From a bacterium HR19 (GTDB lineage Bacteria > Calescibacteriota > Calescibacteriia > Calescibacteriales > Calescibacteriaceae): a stretch of 64,000 bases of DNA. Below, one piece after another: positions 56,497-64,000 of the stretch. The stretch spans positions 20,697 to 84,696 of the forward strand of contig BEHV01000009.1 in NCBI GenBank assembly GCA_002898315.1. Reading direction: 5' to 3'. Both the position numbers and the translations under genes were made by a program. The notes beneath the pieces are model-generated. The model ran no database searches, was not told where the DNA came from, and was given only the letters and a program-made list of their open reading frames with translations. Numbering within the stretch: position 1 is the stretch's first letter; every line of letters starts with the position of its first letter.

Positions 56497-57511
56497 AATA
56501 ATTTTGCCAATAGTTCTTGTCGCAGGGGGATTTTTAATTGGAGTAATTTCCGAAAAAATCATCTTCGGAAAACTCAAAAAAATAGCAGAAAATTCAAAGT
56601 GGGAAGGGACCGATGTAATAATCTCTTCCCTGCAAAAGTTTGTCACCTCCTGGCTGACACTTGCCGGTCTTCAACTTGCTTTTATTTCACTACAACTCAA
56701 AACAAACATACTGAACATCTTGCAAAAAATCATCGTGATTTTATATATTTTGACTATCTCAATAGCGATTTCTAATATAGCAGTTGGCTTACTTAACCTT
56801 TACACCAAAAAAGTAAAAGAGCTAATACCATCAGCATCAATATTTACAAATCTAACAAGAATACTTATCATTCTTATTGGAATTCTCATAATTTTAAATT
56901 TCCTCGGAATATCAATCACACCTATTCTTACCGCCTTGGGGGTTGGAGGACTTGCAGTTGCGCTGGCACTACAAGATACCCTCTCAAACCTCTTCGCAGG
57001 ACTTCATATTATTATGTCAAGAAAAATAAGACCCGGCGATTACATAAAGCTTAGTTCAGGAGAAGAAGGATATGTGGTAGATATATCATGGCGAAATACA
57101 ATGATAAGACAATTGCCAAACAATCTTGTAATTATTCCAAACTCAAAACTTGCTTCCGCCATAGTTATAAATTATCATCTTCCGGAAAAAGATTTAGCAG
57201 TTCTTGTTGAGGTCGGCGTAAGTTATGATAGCGACCTTGAAAAAGTTGAGAAAGTGACAGTTGAGGTGGCAAAAGAGGTGATGAGAGAAGTTCCGGGAGG
57301 CGTTCCCGAATTTGAACCATTTATTCGTTATCACACATTCGGCGATTTCAGCATAAACTTCACCGTAATTTTGAGAGCAAGAGAATTCGTAGACCAATAC
57401 CTCATCAAGCACGAGTTTATCAAAAGATTACACAAAAGATATAATGAAGAGGGCATAGTTATACCCTATCCTATAAGAACGGTTTACCTTTCAGGCAACG
57501 GGAAAAAGTGA
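56483..57511 (+). CDS. Small-conductance mechanosensitive channel (MscS family)
   Basis: The 342-residue protein has four N-terminal hydrophobic helices and the pore helix and hinge ALGVGGLAVALALQDTLSNLFAG. Next comes the beta-domain with RKIRPGDYIKLSSGEEGYV and the NxxxxxPNS motif in NNLVIIPNSKL. The C-terminal domain ends YPIRTVYL, as in MscS/YnaI-type channels. It releases solutes under osmotic downshock. Start ATG 56483 lies inside the remnant of an older gene. Confidence 0.93.
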   Translation: MEINEIILPIVLVAGGFLIGVISEKIIFGKLKKIAENSKWEGTDVIISSLQKFVTSWLTLAGLQLAFISLQLKTNILNILQKIIVILYILTISIAISNIAVGLLNLYTKKVKELIPSASIFTNLTRILIILIGILIILNFLGISITPILTALGVGGLAVALALQDTLSNLFAGLHIIMSRKIRPGDYIKLSSGEEGYVVDISWRNTMIRQLPNNLVIIPNSKLASAIVINYHLPEKDLAVLVEVGVSYDSDLEKVEKVTVEVAKEVMREVPGGVPEFEPFIRYHTFGDFSINFTVILRAREFVDQYLIKHEFIKRLHKRYNEEGIVIPYPIRTVYLSGNGKK

Positions 57512-57548
57512 TCTCATTCCACTCATAGAAAAGGAGCTTCTCGCAATA

Positions 57549-58034
57549 TCACTTTTCCTTTTCAATCTCTTCATTTTTATCTGATGATACGGGTATATTA
57601 TCTTTTCCATCAAAGGGAGGTATAAAAACCACATAGGCGATTGCAGTTTTTGAAGTGTTTTTAAACCAGTGCGGAGTTCCACGAGGAACATAAGCGACAT
57701 CTCCTCTCTTCATCTGAAAAACCATATCTCCTATATGGAACTCTCCACTGCCATATATCAAAAAAACGATAAGGTCGTGTTCTTTATGTATGTGCGGTTT
57801 TTCCTCTGAACTTATCCAGACAACATGAAAACTCATACTTTCAGAAACTATCAGATTCTTTCTCCCTATGCCTTCGCTTTCTGTATCGGGCTTTAGCTCT
57901 CCGAACCTCACCGCTTTACCTTCGTATATCACAACCCGATTGCTTAAAAAACGCTTACCACTACAAGAAAGAAAAAAGCAAAAAGAAAAAACAAAAAAGA
58001 GAAAAACACAAAACCTCTTGAAATCAGCCATCAT
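57549..58034 (-). CDS. Cupin-domain lipoprotein
   Basis: The 161-residue protein has a lipoprotein signal (FCVFLFFVFSFCFFLSC) and a single cupin barrel with KPHIHKEHDLIVFLIYGSG and RGDVAYVPRGTPHWF. These supply the two-His/Glu and the late His metal ligands. Substrate unknown; periplasmic cupins of this kind may bind small carboxylates or sugars. Two adjacent ATGs (58034, 58031) are possible starts, and a third is at 58055. It is convergent with mscS and divergent from the cytochrome gene. Confidence 0.78.
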   Translation of the reverse strand: MMADFKRFCVFLFFVFSFCFFLSCSGKRFLSNRVVIYEGKAVRFGELKPDTESEGIGRKNLIVSESMSFHVVWISSEEKPHIHKEHDLIVFLIYGSGEFHIGDMVFQMKRGDVAYVPRGTPHWFKNTSKTAIAYVVFIPPFDGKDNIPVSSDKNEEIEKEK

Positions 58035-58108
58035 ACCACAAAAAGAAAAACACATAACAAAAAATTTAGAAAAATCTCAAAAAAAACAAAAGTAAAAAAT
58101 TAAATAAA

Positions 58109-59137
58109 ATGAAAGAAGTTATTTGCTTGCTAATCATCATCGCACAAACATCAGAAAACCAAAGCATAAAAGAAAAATTTGAAAAAGCACCACCCTATGA
58201 GATTTTCAGAACTTTCTGCTCAACCTGCCACGGCGAAGATGGAACGGGAAATCCAAATTGGAAAGAATTAGGGCTTGATACTCAACCCCCAAACTTCAAA
58301 GATAAAAAATTCAGTTCAAAAGAACCTCTCATTGATTGGATAAGAGTAATAAGAGATGGTGGAAAAAAACACGGATTCTCAAACTTCATGCCAGCTTTCG
58401 GAGGAACCTTCTCAGAAGAAAAAATAAGAGAAATAGCACAATATCTAAAAAGCTTGGGATACGATGAAAAATATCCTCCCGGCGAACTCAACTTCTTACG
58501 AACACACAATACAAAAAAAGCATTCCCCGAAGATGAACTGATATACATAGCACAAATAAAAAACTCAAAATCCTTCTCACAAACAATATACCTCGCACAA
58601 AGAATAGGAGCAAAAGCTCAATATGAAATAAAAGGAAAGTTGAATAACGAAAACTCAAATCTCTCGGGAGAAATAGAACTGGGCGGAAAATATACAATAC
58701 TCTTTGACAGAAAAAACCTTTACATAATATCTGGTGGATTAGAAGCAGGGATACCGATAAAATCCGAAGAAAGTATAGCAATTACACCTTATCTCGCAGG
58801 AGGAAAAAGTTTAGGGCAAAGATTATCTCTTCAAGCATCACTTAAGACATCGTATCTTCTCAATGAATCAAAAATAATTTCAAGCATCTCTTCTGCTTTG
58901 AATTTCATCACGACCCTGAACTCAAAAAGAGGAGTGTTTCCATCTCTTGAAGGAACTGCCGATTTTGACGGAAAATATGTTTTGCTTTCTCTTATACCAC
59001 AAGCTTACCTCTCACTCACAAGAAGAGGACACATCGCTTTGAATTTAGGGTACCAGATAAATCAAAAAAGCTCCCCTATGATTAAATTCTTCCTGCTCTG
59101 GGAATTTACAGAAGGCGGAATATTAGATGGATGGTGA
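58109..59137 (+). CDS. Cytochrome c domain fused to a predicted beta-barrel
   Basis: The 342-residue protein has a short hydrophobic leader and a monoheme cytochrome c domain: heme site FCSTCHGEDGTG near residue 37 and axial Met in FMPAFGGTFSEEKIREIAQYL near residue 92. From about residue 140 the sequence becomes alternating polar/hydrophobic strands rich in Gly, Ser and Tyr (for example SQTIYLAQRIGAKAQYEIKG and QAYLSLTRRGHIALNLGYQI). It ends in strand LWEFTEGGILDGW, as outer-membrane barrels do. This suggests a heme domain tethered to the outer membrane. The barrel is inferred by pattern only. Confidence 0.72.
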   Translation: MKEVICLLIIIAQTSENQSIKEKFEKAPPYEIFRTFCSTCHGEDGTGNPNWKELGLDTQPPNFKDKKFSSKEPLIDWIRVIRDGGKKHGFSNFMPAFGGTFSEEKIREIAQYLKSLGYDEKYPPGELNFLRTHNTKKAFPEDELIYIAQIKNSKSFSQTIYLAQRIGAKAQYEIKGKLNNENSNLSGEIELGGKYTILFDRKNLYIISGGLEAGIPIKSEESIAITPYLAGGKSLGQRLSLQASLKTSYLLNESKIISSISSALNFITTLNSKRGVFPSLEGTADFDGKYVLLSLIPQAYLSLTRRGHIALNLGYQINQKSSPMIKFFLLWEFTEGGILDGW

Positions 59138-59161
59138 TTAAAAATCTGAATAAACAAGAAA

Positions 59162-60174
59162 ATGCAAAATTATAATTTGTTGTTTTGGGAGTTCCCCTTC
59201 TCCTTTCTTATATCTTTGATTTTACTTCCGAGAAAACAAAAATACCATCTGTTTTGCTTCTTTTTGTTCTTGGAGCAATTTATTTCTCTTGCTTTCCTGA
59301 CTTCTTTTATTTTTCTGATTTTCTCTGATGTTAGGGACTTCAGGAAGATTTTTTTGAATTCCATACCTCTTTGCGTTATAAGCAGTGCCATTGCTATAAC
59401 AAGCGCGCGCAATCTATCAGACAGAGAAAAGGAATTTATAGTTTACGAGAGCAGTTTTTCAGACATAATAGGTATTATGCTTTTTGATTTCATGATTCTG
59501 AATGAGGTTATAAATTTTTCCTCATTCTTGAATTTTTTTCCGCAGATTATTCTCACAGCTGTGATTTCTGTTCTTGGAACGCTTGCGTTGATTTATTTTA
59601 TAGGAAAAATTCAGCACCACGTCAAATTTGTTCCCATCATAATATCTTTATTTTTTATTTATGGGGCTTCAAAACTTCTTCACCTTCCCGCACTGCTCTT
59701 TATTTTATTTTTCGGACTTTCTCTGAACAACATAGATAAAATTGATTTTGCCAGAACAAAACTCAATATAACAGAAATTGAGGGAGAAGTAAAAAGGTTC
59801 AGAAACATTGTATATGAGATAACTTTTTGGTTCACTCTCTTTTTTTCATTCCGTTCGGATATATCATCAGAAATCGGAGAACTTTTTAACTTAAAAAGTT
59901 TATTGCTGTCTATTATAATACTTGCTTTTGTTTATGGTATAAGGTATGTTCAACTCAGGTTCCCCCGTATTCCTGTAAAACCCGTTATTTTCTTCGCACC
60001 TCGGGGACTTATAACAATTGTTCTTTCTGAAAACTTATCACAAGAAAATAGAATTTACCTCTCAACCACTTACTCATAATGCAGATAGTACTTATCACGG
60101 TCATTATAATGGCAATATCAGGATTTACATACAAAGGAGACAAAGTCAAAAAAGAGAGAGAAAATCTGAAATAA
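59162..60174 (+). pseudogene. Cation:proton antiporter-like membrane protein, frameshifted near the end
   Basis: From ATG 59162 about 305 residues of hydrophobic helices run to RIYLSTTYS and a stop at 60079. Inserting one T at the TT of 60070-60071 continues the last helix as LLIMQIVLITVIIMAISGF and a basic tail to TAA 60174, giving 337 residues. The segments ISSAIAITSARNLSD and FFAPRGLITIV resemble the two half-helix regions of CPA-type Na+/H+ antiporters. Transport function is tentative. The loss affects only the last helix, so the truncated protein might still be made. Confidence 0.6.
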
Positions 60175-60193
60175 GATATTTATTCTATGCTTT

Positions 60194-60225
60194 GAGATTT
60201 CACAAGAAAGAGATTTCACAAGAAA
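60194..60225. repeat. 16-bp tandem duplication
   Basis: GAGATTTCACAAGAAA occurs twice head to tail (60194-60209 and 60210-60225) in the gap before the heptose kinase gene. The gap otherwise holds no gene. Confidence 0.85.
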
Positions 60226-60313
60226 ATTTCGGGTCGGAATTGATTCCAAAAATCCATATCTATTCTGGAAAATCACAAAATAGAATTCAGAAAAAATTAT
60301 TTTCTCACTAAAA

Positions 60314-61321
60314 ATGATTGAGGAGTTAGAACTGAAAAGCAACCTTACAGAGATAAAAAAGAAATTTGAGAAGATATTTGAGAACTTCTCAAAACTGAAA
60401 ATAGCAGTTTTAGGAGATGTCATGCTTGACTCATATCTTATAGGAGACACAAAAAGAATATCTCCCGAAGCACCGGTTCCCGTGATTGAAATTTCAAAAA
60501 ACTACAACAAATTAGGTGGAGCAGCAAACACAGCCCTTAACATCAAAAGATTGGGAAACTGCAAAGTAAAGCTGTTTTCTATCGCAGGAAAAGATAATGA
60601 AGGAAAAATTTTAAAGCAACTCCTTGAAAACGAAAAAATAGAACATTTCATTTTAGAAGATGAATCAAGACCAACAACATTGAAAACAAGAATAATAGCA
60701 AGGGGACAGCAGATTTTGAGAATAGATAACGAAAAAACATCTCCAATTTCAGATAAACTTTCTGACCAGATCCTCAAAGAAATAAAAAAAGAAAAATTTG
60801 ATATAATAGTTTTTTCAGATTATGCGAAGGGATTTTTCACAGAAAAAACATCGCTTGCGAAAGAAGAAGGGAAAACAATATGCGACCCCAAACCACAAAA
60901 TGTTGAACTCTTCAAAGGTGTCTATATTCTTCTACCCAACATTTCAGAAGCATACGAGATAAAAAAAATAATAGAAGGAGGGAAAGAAGAAACGCTCTTC
61001 CAGTTAGCGATGAAAATAAAGGAAAAACTCAAAATAGAAAAACTTGTCATAACACAGGGTGAAGAAGGTATGACGGTCTTTTCAGGAAGAAACTTTCACG
61101 TAAAAGCGTTTGCAAAAGATGTTTTTGATGTGACCGGTGCTGGTGATACTGTCACCGCTATGTTCTCACTATGCGAAGGAATCGGACTTGAAGATGAAAA
61201 ATCGGCAATTTTATCATCAATAGCTGCATCGTGCAAAGTATCTCATCTCGGAACATACGCCCCCGAAAAACACGAGATTTATAAATTCCTGAACAATTTG
61301 CTGAATTCGGAAAATTTTTAA
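60314..61321 (+). CDS. hldE: D-beta-D-heptose 7-phosphate kinase (HldE kinase domain only)
   Basis: The 335-residue PfkB-family protein has VLGDVMLDSYLIGDTKRISP, EAPVPVIEI and LGGAANTALNIKRLG. It also has the catalytic GAGDTVTAMFSL motif in VFDVTGAGDTVTA. It phosphorylates heptose-7-phosphate at position 1 on the ADP-heptose route to LPS inner core. The C-terminal cytidylyltransferase half of E. coli HldE is absent, so a separate HldC-type enzyme should exist elsewhere. The gene implies a heptose-containing LPS. dnaN follows after 25 nt. Confidence 0.92.
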   Translation: MIEELELKSNLTEIKKKFEKIFENFSKLKIAVLGDVMLDSYLIGDTKRISPEAPVPVIEISKNYNKLGGAANTALNIKRLGNCKVKLFSIAGKDNEGKILKQLLENEKIEHFILEDESRPTTLKTRIIARGQQILRIDNEKTSPISDKLSDQILKEIKKEKFDIIVFSDYAKGFFTEKTSLAKEEGKTICDPKPQNVELFKGVYILLPNISEAYEIKKIIEGGKEETLFQLAMKIKEKLKIEKLVITQGEEGMTVFSGRNFHVKAFAKDVFDVTGAGDTVTAMFSLCEGIGLEDEKSAILSSIAASCKVSHLGTYAPEKHEIYKFLNNLLNSENF

Positions 61322-61331
61322 CATCTGGAAT

Positions 61332-61337
61332 TAAATT
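61332..61337 (+). promoter_or_regulatory. -10-like hexamer for a leaderless dnaN transcript
   Basis: TAAATT ends 9 nt before ATG 61347, in the 25-nt gap after the kinase gene, with no Shine-Dalgarno sequence. Confidence 0.4.
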
Positions 61338-61346
61338 TTTCTCACC

Positions 61347-62450
61347 ATGAAGATTGAAGTAAAGAGAAAAGATTTTCTGGAAACACTCGGTCAAATTCAA
61401 CATGTGACGGAAAGGAGAGCGCATCAGCCCATACTGTCGCACGTTCTCATAAAAGCAGAGGGAGAAGATATAACTTTTTTCGCAACAGACCTTGAAGTGT
61501 TTGTGAAGGCAAAAAGTAAATGTATAAGTTATGGAAATTTTGAAATCGCGCTCCCAGCAAAAGAACTCTATGAACTCATAAGAGAAATTGAATCAGAAAA
61601 AATAAGCATAGAAATCCTAGACGGCAAAACAGAGATAAAATCAAAAGAAGGTAAATATCGCTTGAACTCTATTTCTCCGTCTCAATATCCTCTACCACCT
61701 GAAAAAGAATGGGTGAATATAACAACTCTACCTGCTCAAACCCTGATCACCCTCATTGAAAAATCTTCTTTTGCTGCATCGCAAGACGAATCAAGATATG
61801 TTCTGACAGGAGTTCTCACAGAGTTCCTCTCAAATTCAATTATATTTGTTGCATCAGATGGACATCGCCTTGCGTATTTTGAAGTTCCACATGAAGTGGA
61901 AAGAGAAGGGAAGTTTGTAATCCCCAAGAACGCGATCTTGGACATAAAAAAGATTCTTGTCGGAAGGCAAAATATCTCCGTAAAGTTCTCCGAGGGGACC
62001 TTATTTCTCTCATCAGAAAAAGGAGATATATCAATCTGGATAAAGGTAATAGACGAGGAGTATCCGGCGTGGAGAGAGGTTATTCCAAGCGATAAAGATA
62101 TGATTTGCCAGTGTGTTGTGAAGAGAGAGGAGCTGAAAAAGACACTCAAACGACTTTCTATTTTTGCCGGCTCAAAGTTTCCTTTTGTAAGCGTAGAGGT
62201 AAGAGATGGGAAAGCCATCTGGAGGAGCGAGTCAGATGAACTTGGTTTTTCGGAGGAGGAGATAGATGCTGATGTAAGCGGGAAAGTTCCCTTCCGCATA
62301 GCATTATCTATTCGGTATTTGCAGGACGCACTTTCCTCAATTGATTCCTCTCTTGTTTCTATGAAGATATTTGGGGAGATGAGTCCGCTTTTTATTGAGC
62401 CAGTCGGGGGAACGGGAGCTAAAAACCTCATAATGCCTATAAAACTATAA
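61347..62450 (+). CDS. dnaN: DNA polymerase III beta subunit (sliding clamp)
   Basis: The 367-residue protein has the three clamp domains: MKIEVKRKDFLETLGQIQHV at the start, the middle EKSSFAASQDESRYVLTGVL with VASDGHRLAYFE, and the late YLQDAL and PLFIEPVGG. The closing NLIMPIKL is the classic LMPx-(R/K)-L end. The dimer forms a ring that holds DNA polymerase on DNA. Usual origin neighbours (dnaA, recF, gyrB) are not within the window, but parS sites begin 20 nt downstream. Confidence 0.96.
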   Translation: MKIEVKRKDFLETLGQIQHVTERRAHQPILSHVLIKAEGEDITFFATDLEVFVKAKSKCISYGNFEIALPAKELYELIREIESEKISIEILDGKTEIKSKEGKYRLNSISPSQYPLPPEKEWVNITTLPAQTLITLIEKSSFAASQDESRYVLTGVLTEFLSNSIIFVASDGHRLAYFEVPHEVEREGKFVIPKNAILDIKKILVGRQNISVKFSEGTLFLSSEKGDISIWIKVIDEEYPAWREVIPSDKDMICQCVVKREELKKTLKRLSIFAGSKFPFVSVEVRDGKAIWRSESDELGFSEEEIDADVSGKVPFRIALSIRYLQDALSSIDSSLVSMKIFGEMSPLFIEPVGGTGAKNLIMPIKL

Positions 62451-62469
62451 TCACTTTCATTCTCCTGAT

Positions 62470-62485
62470 AGTTTCACGTGAAACA
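62470..62485. promoter_or_regulatory. parS centromere site 1
   Basis: AGTTTCACGTGAAACA matches the bacterial parS consensus TGTTTCACGTGAAACA at 15 of 16 bases, including the full palindromic core. It lies between the dnaN and bioA 3' ends. ParB would load here for chromosome segregation. Confidence 0.9.
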
Positions 62486-62509
62486 AATTCCACCAGAAGA
62501 TTTTAACTG

Positions 62510-63916
62510 TTATTTTCTCCCCGATGTTTCACGTGAAACTTTTTTACGAACCCTCATCTGAAAACCCCTGATTGACTCCTCAAGAACATCGCACAGAAAA
62601 TCTATCTCTCTTATCTCAATTGAAAGGGGAAGGTTCAAAATGAGAACATCTCCTATGGGACGGACAAAAACACCCGCTCTCCACATACGAAGCGCAACTT
62701 GCCAACCAGCAAGAACATCAGACCGAAAAGGTTTCTTCCCCCTCTCCACAAATTCTATACCCCACATAAACCCCTTACCTCTCACATCACCTACAATATC
62801 AAACCCAAGAAACTTTTTCAACCTTGACTCAAGATATGATATTTTCTCACCCACCTTTTCCAGAACCTTGTCATTTCTGAATATCTTTATGTTTTCAAGT
62901 GCAAGAGCGCACAAGATTGGATTGCCCGTAAATGTGTGCCCGTGAAAAAAATGTTTCCCCTCCCACTGCTCTCCCTCAAAAACAGAGTAAATTTCATCTT
63001 TGCAAAGCGTAGCCGCAAGCGGAAGATATCCACCAGAAAGTCCCTTACCAAGACACACAATATCTGGCAGATTGCCTTTTCTGTCAAGTTCCCACTCAAA
63101 GCCGAACATCTTCCCGGTCTTGCCAAACCCCGTAGCGACCTCATCTACCACAAGTAAAATCCCCCTCTTTTTCGTCTCATCTCTCAAAAATCTCATGTAG
63201 CCCGGCGGAAAAGGGATTATTCCTCCAGCTCCCTGAACCCCACCCTCTATAAATACCGCAGATAGCCCCCTTTCTCTTTTTATAACTTTCTCTGTTATCT
63301 CAAAACACTCAAAAGAGCACTTTCTCTCCCCCTTCTCCTTTGCTCTGTTGTAGGGACACCTGAAACAGTATATAGAAGCAAGGGGAACCACTCTGAACAT
63401 GATGTCTTTATATTCTCTCGTAAAAGGATTCTCACCCGCAAGAGACATAGCCCCAAGAGTATCACCGTGATAGGAGTTCTGAAGCGAGGCAAACTTCACC
63501 TTCCTCCTCTTCATCTTCCGTCTTGCAAAAGAGAAAGATACTTTCAGAGCGACTTCTACCGCTTCAGCGCCATCCTCACTGAAAAAAACACGAGGAAGCC
63601 CAACAAGCTTTGAAAGCTCTCTTACGAGAAGAATTGACTGAACATTTGCAAGTCCAAGAGTTGTTGCGTGCTGAATCTTATCAGCGGTTCCTTTTATTGA
63701 CTCCACAAGCTCCTTCTTTGAATGACCGTGGATTATACACCATATAGAAGATACAGCGTCAAGATATCTTCTGCCTCTTATATCAACAAGATAGTTTCCC
63801 TCTGCTGATACTATTATTGGTGGTTTTATTTTTCTGTAAAAGCACATTTGAGTATAGGGATGCCAAAAATGCTTTTCATCCCATCTTCTCAGAGTTTTTT
63901 CGGTCCACTTTTCCAT
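62510..63916 (-). CDS. bioA: Adenosylmethionine-8-amino-7-oxononanoate aminotransferase
   Basis: BioA makes 7,8-diaminopelargonate in biotin synthesis using SAM as amino donor. The 468-residue class III aminotransferase begins with HFWHPYTQM, has SSIWCIIHGH and the PLP Asp in ILLVVDEVATGFGKTG. The Schiff-base Lys is in VCLGKGLSGGYLPLAA, then HGHTFTGNPILCALAL. An inserted segment CFRCPYNRAKEKGERKCSFEC has four Cys and could bind zinc or a cluster. One parS site is embedded in its last codons (encoding VSRET). It overlaps the upstream bioF-like gene by 41 bp. Confidence 0.93.
   Translation of the reverse strand: MEKWTEKTLRRWDEKHFWHPYTQMCFYRKIKPPIIVSAEGNYLVDIRGRRYLDAVSSIWCIIHGHSKKELVESIKGTADKIQHATTLGLANVQSILLVRELSKLVGLPRVFFSEDGAEAVEVALKVSFSFARRKMKRRKVKFASLQNSYHGDTLGAMSLAGENPFTREYKDIMFRVVPLASIYCFRCPYNRAKEKGERKCSFECFEITEKVIKRERGLSAVFIEGGVQGAGGIIPFPPGYMRFLRDETKKRGILLVVDEVATGFGKTGKMFGFEWELDRKGNLPDIVCLGKGLSGGYLPLAATLCKDEIYSVFEGEQWEGKHFFHGHTFTGNPILCALALENIKIFRNDKVLEKVGEKISYLESRLKKFLGFDIVGDVRGKGFMWGIEFVERGKKPFRSDVLAGWQVALRMWRAGVFVRPIGDVLILNLPLSIEIREIDFLCDVLEESIRGFQMRVRKKVSRETSGRK
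62525..62540. promoter_or_regulatory. parS centromere site 2 (inside bioA)
   Basis: TGTTTCACGTGAAACT matches the parS consensus at 15 of 16 bases and lies in the 3' coding end of bioA, 55 bp from site 1. Confidence 0.9.
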
Positions 63917-64000
63917 AGCTGAAATCTCCCCGTTTCACGTGAAACATAGTATCAGCAAGAGCTTCAACAAAAAGAGAGATATCTTCTCTGCTATGCTCAG
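63876..64000 (-). CDS. C-terminal end of a bioF-like PLP enzyme, partial
   Basis: A minus-strand frame enters from the right edge and reads EHSREDISLFVEALADTMF before ending at TGA 63876. The pattern matches the last helix of class II aminotransferase-fold enzymes such as 8-amino-7-oxononanoate synthase (BioF). The adjacent bioA supports that name. The last 41 bp overlap the start of bioA in another frame, so the genes are translationally coupled. Only about 41 codons are visible, so the call is tentative. Confidence 0.5.
   Translation of the reverse strand, partial: EHSREDISLFVEALADTMFHVKRGDFSYGKVDRKNSEKMG
63931..63946. promoter_or_regulatory. parS centromere site 3 (inside the bioF-like gene)
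   Basis: CGTTTCACGTGAAACA matches parS at 15 of 16 bases with an intact 14-bp core. It encodes FHVK in the bioF-like frame, just upstream of the bioA start. Confidence 0.9.

Noticed and set aside
62451-64000. Possible replication origin with DnaA boxes
   Set aside because: parS sites are present, but no cluster of TTATCCACA-like boxes or AT-rich unwinding repeats was seen in the window.

Overview
The window comes from an AT-rich bacterial chromosome whose single rRNA operon is strikingly GC-rich compared with its flanks. That contrast is typical of thermophiles. A two-domain protein disulfide oxidoreductase (49207-49851) also fits a thermophile. The cell should be a diderm: there is a heptose-7-phosphate kinase for LPS core, an OmpA-type protein, an AgmX/TonB-like energiser, a CpoB-like lipoprotein and several predicted outer-membrane beta-barrels. 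The 16S gene departs from the usual bacterial primer sites, so a deep or poorly sampled lineage is likely. I cannot name the phylum from sequence alone.

Layout. 1-6037: glycosyltransferase end, mutS, methylmalonyl-CoA epimerase with an extra N-terminal domain, proS. 6099-9350: a messy accessory patch with a 134-bp direct repeat around a RelBE-type toxin-antitoxin pair and a frameshifted tatA, a frameshifted coiled-coil gene, a truncated membrane-protein paralogue and a frameshifted methyltransferase. 9463-19924: housekeeping genes (dapA, nadD, tsf, rplJ, rng, nuoF) plus an ABC ATPase, an AgmX-like protein, a MidA-like methyltransferase and an HprK-like ATPase. 20004-25483: an outer-membrane protein and a mercury-resistance cluster (merA, a merT-merP fusion, a secreted HMA protein, a beta-barrel, a Cys-rich peptide, a divergent merR). 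25583-31284: ribD, a TlpA-like thioredoxin, an HNH nuclease, an aminotransferase, a CpoB-like lipoprotein, mdh. 31505-36432: rRNA operon with tRNA-Ile and tRNA-Ala and no 5S. 36459-51852: pgi, a FecR-like lipoprotein, a giant ASH/beta-barrel/OmpA protein, ccmC, cbiB, korAB, an ftsB-like gene, an ArsA-like ATPase beside tRNA-Arg, PDO, purQ, a MEMO protein and a frameshifted HExxE gene. 51952-64000: recA, comEC, a RidA-DUF309 fusion, mscS, a cytochrome c-barrel protein, a frameshifted antiporter, hldE (kinase domain), dnaN, bioA and a bioF-like end.

How it fits together. Malate dehydrogenase, 2-oxoacid:ferredoxin oxidoreductase, methylmalonyl-CoA epimerase, CbiB and NuoF indicate ferredoxin- and B12-linked central metabolism with a respiratory chain. 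The cytochrome c and CcmC fit that chain. Three 14-bp-core parS sites cluster around dnaN-bioA, which suggests that the chromosome origin lies close to the right edge.

Two signals span the window. At least seven genes have a TATAAT/TAAATT-like hexamer 8-9 nt before the ATG and no Shine-Dalgarno sequence, which points to leaderless mRNAs. Other genes (dapA, recA, korB, merA, mdh, PDO) carry strong Shine-Dalgarno sites. Five accessory genes are each broken by a one-base indel in or beside a short base run, and each becomes full-length when one base is restored or removed. No frameshift was seen in the housekeeping genes. All calls are from reading the sequence; no database search was run.
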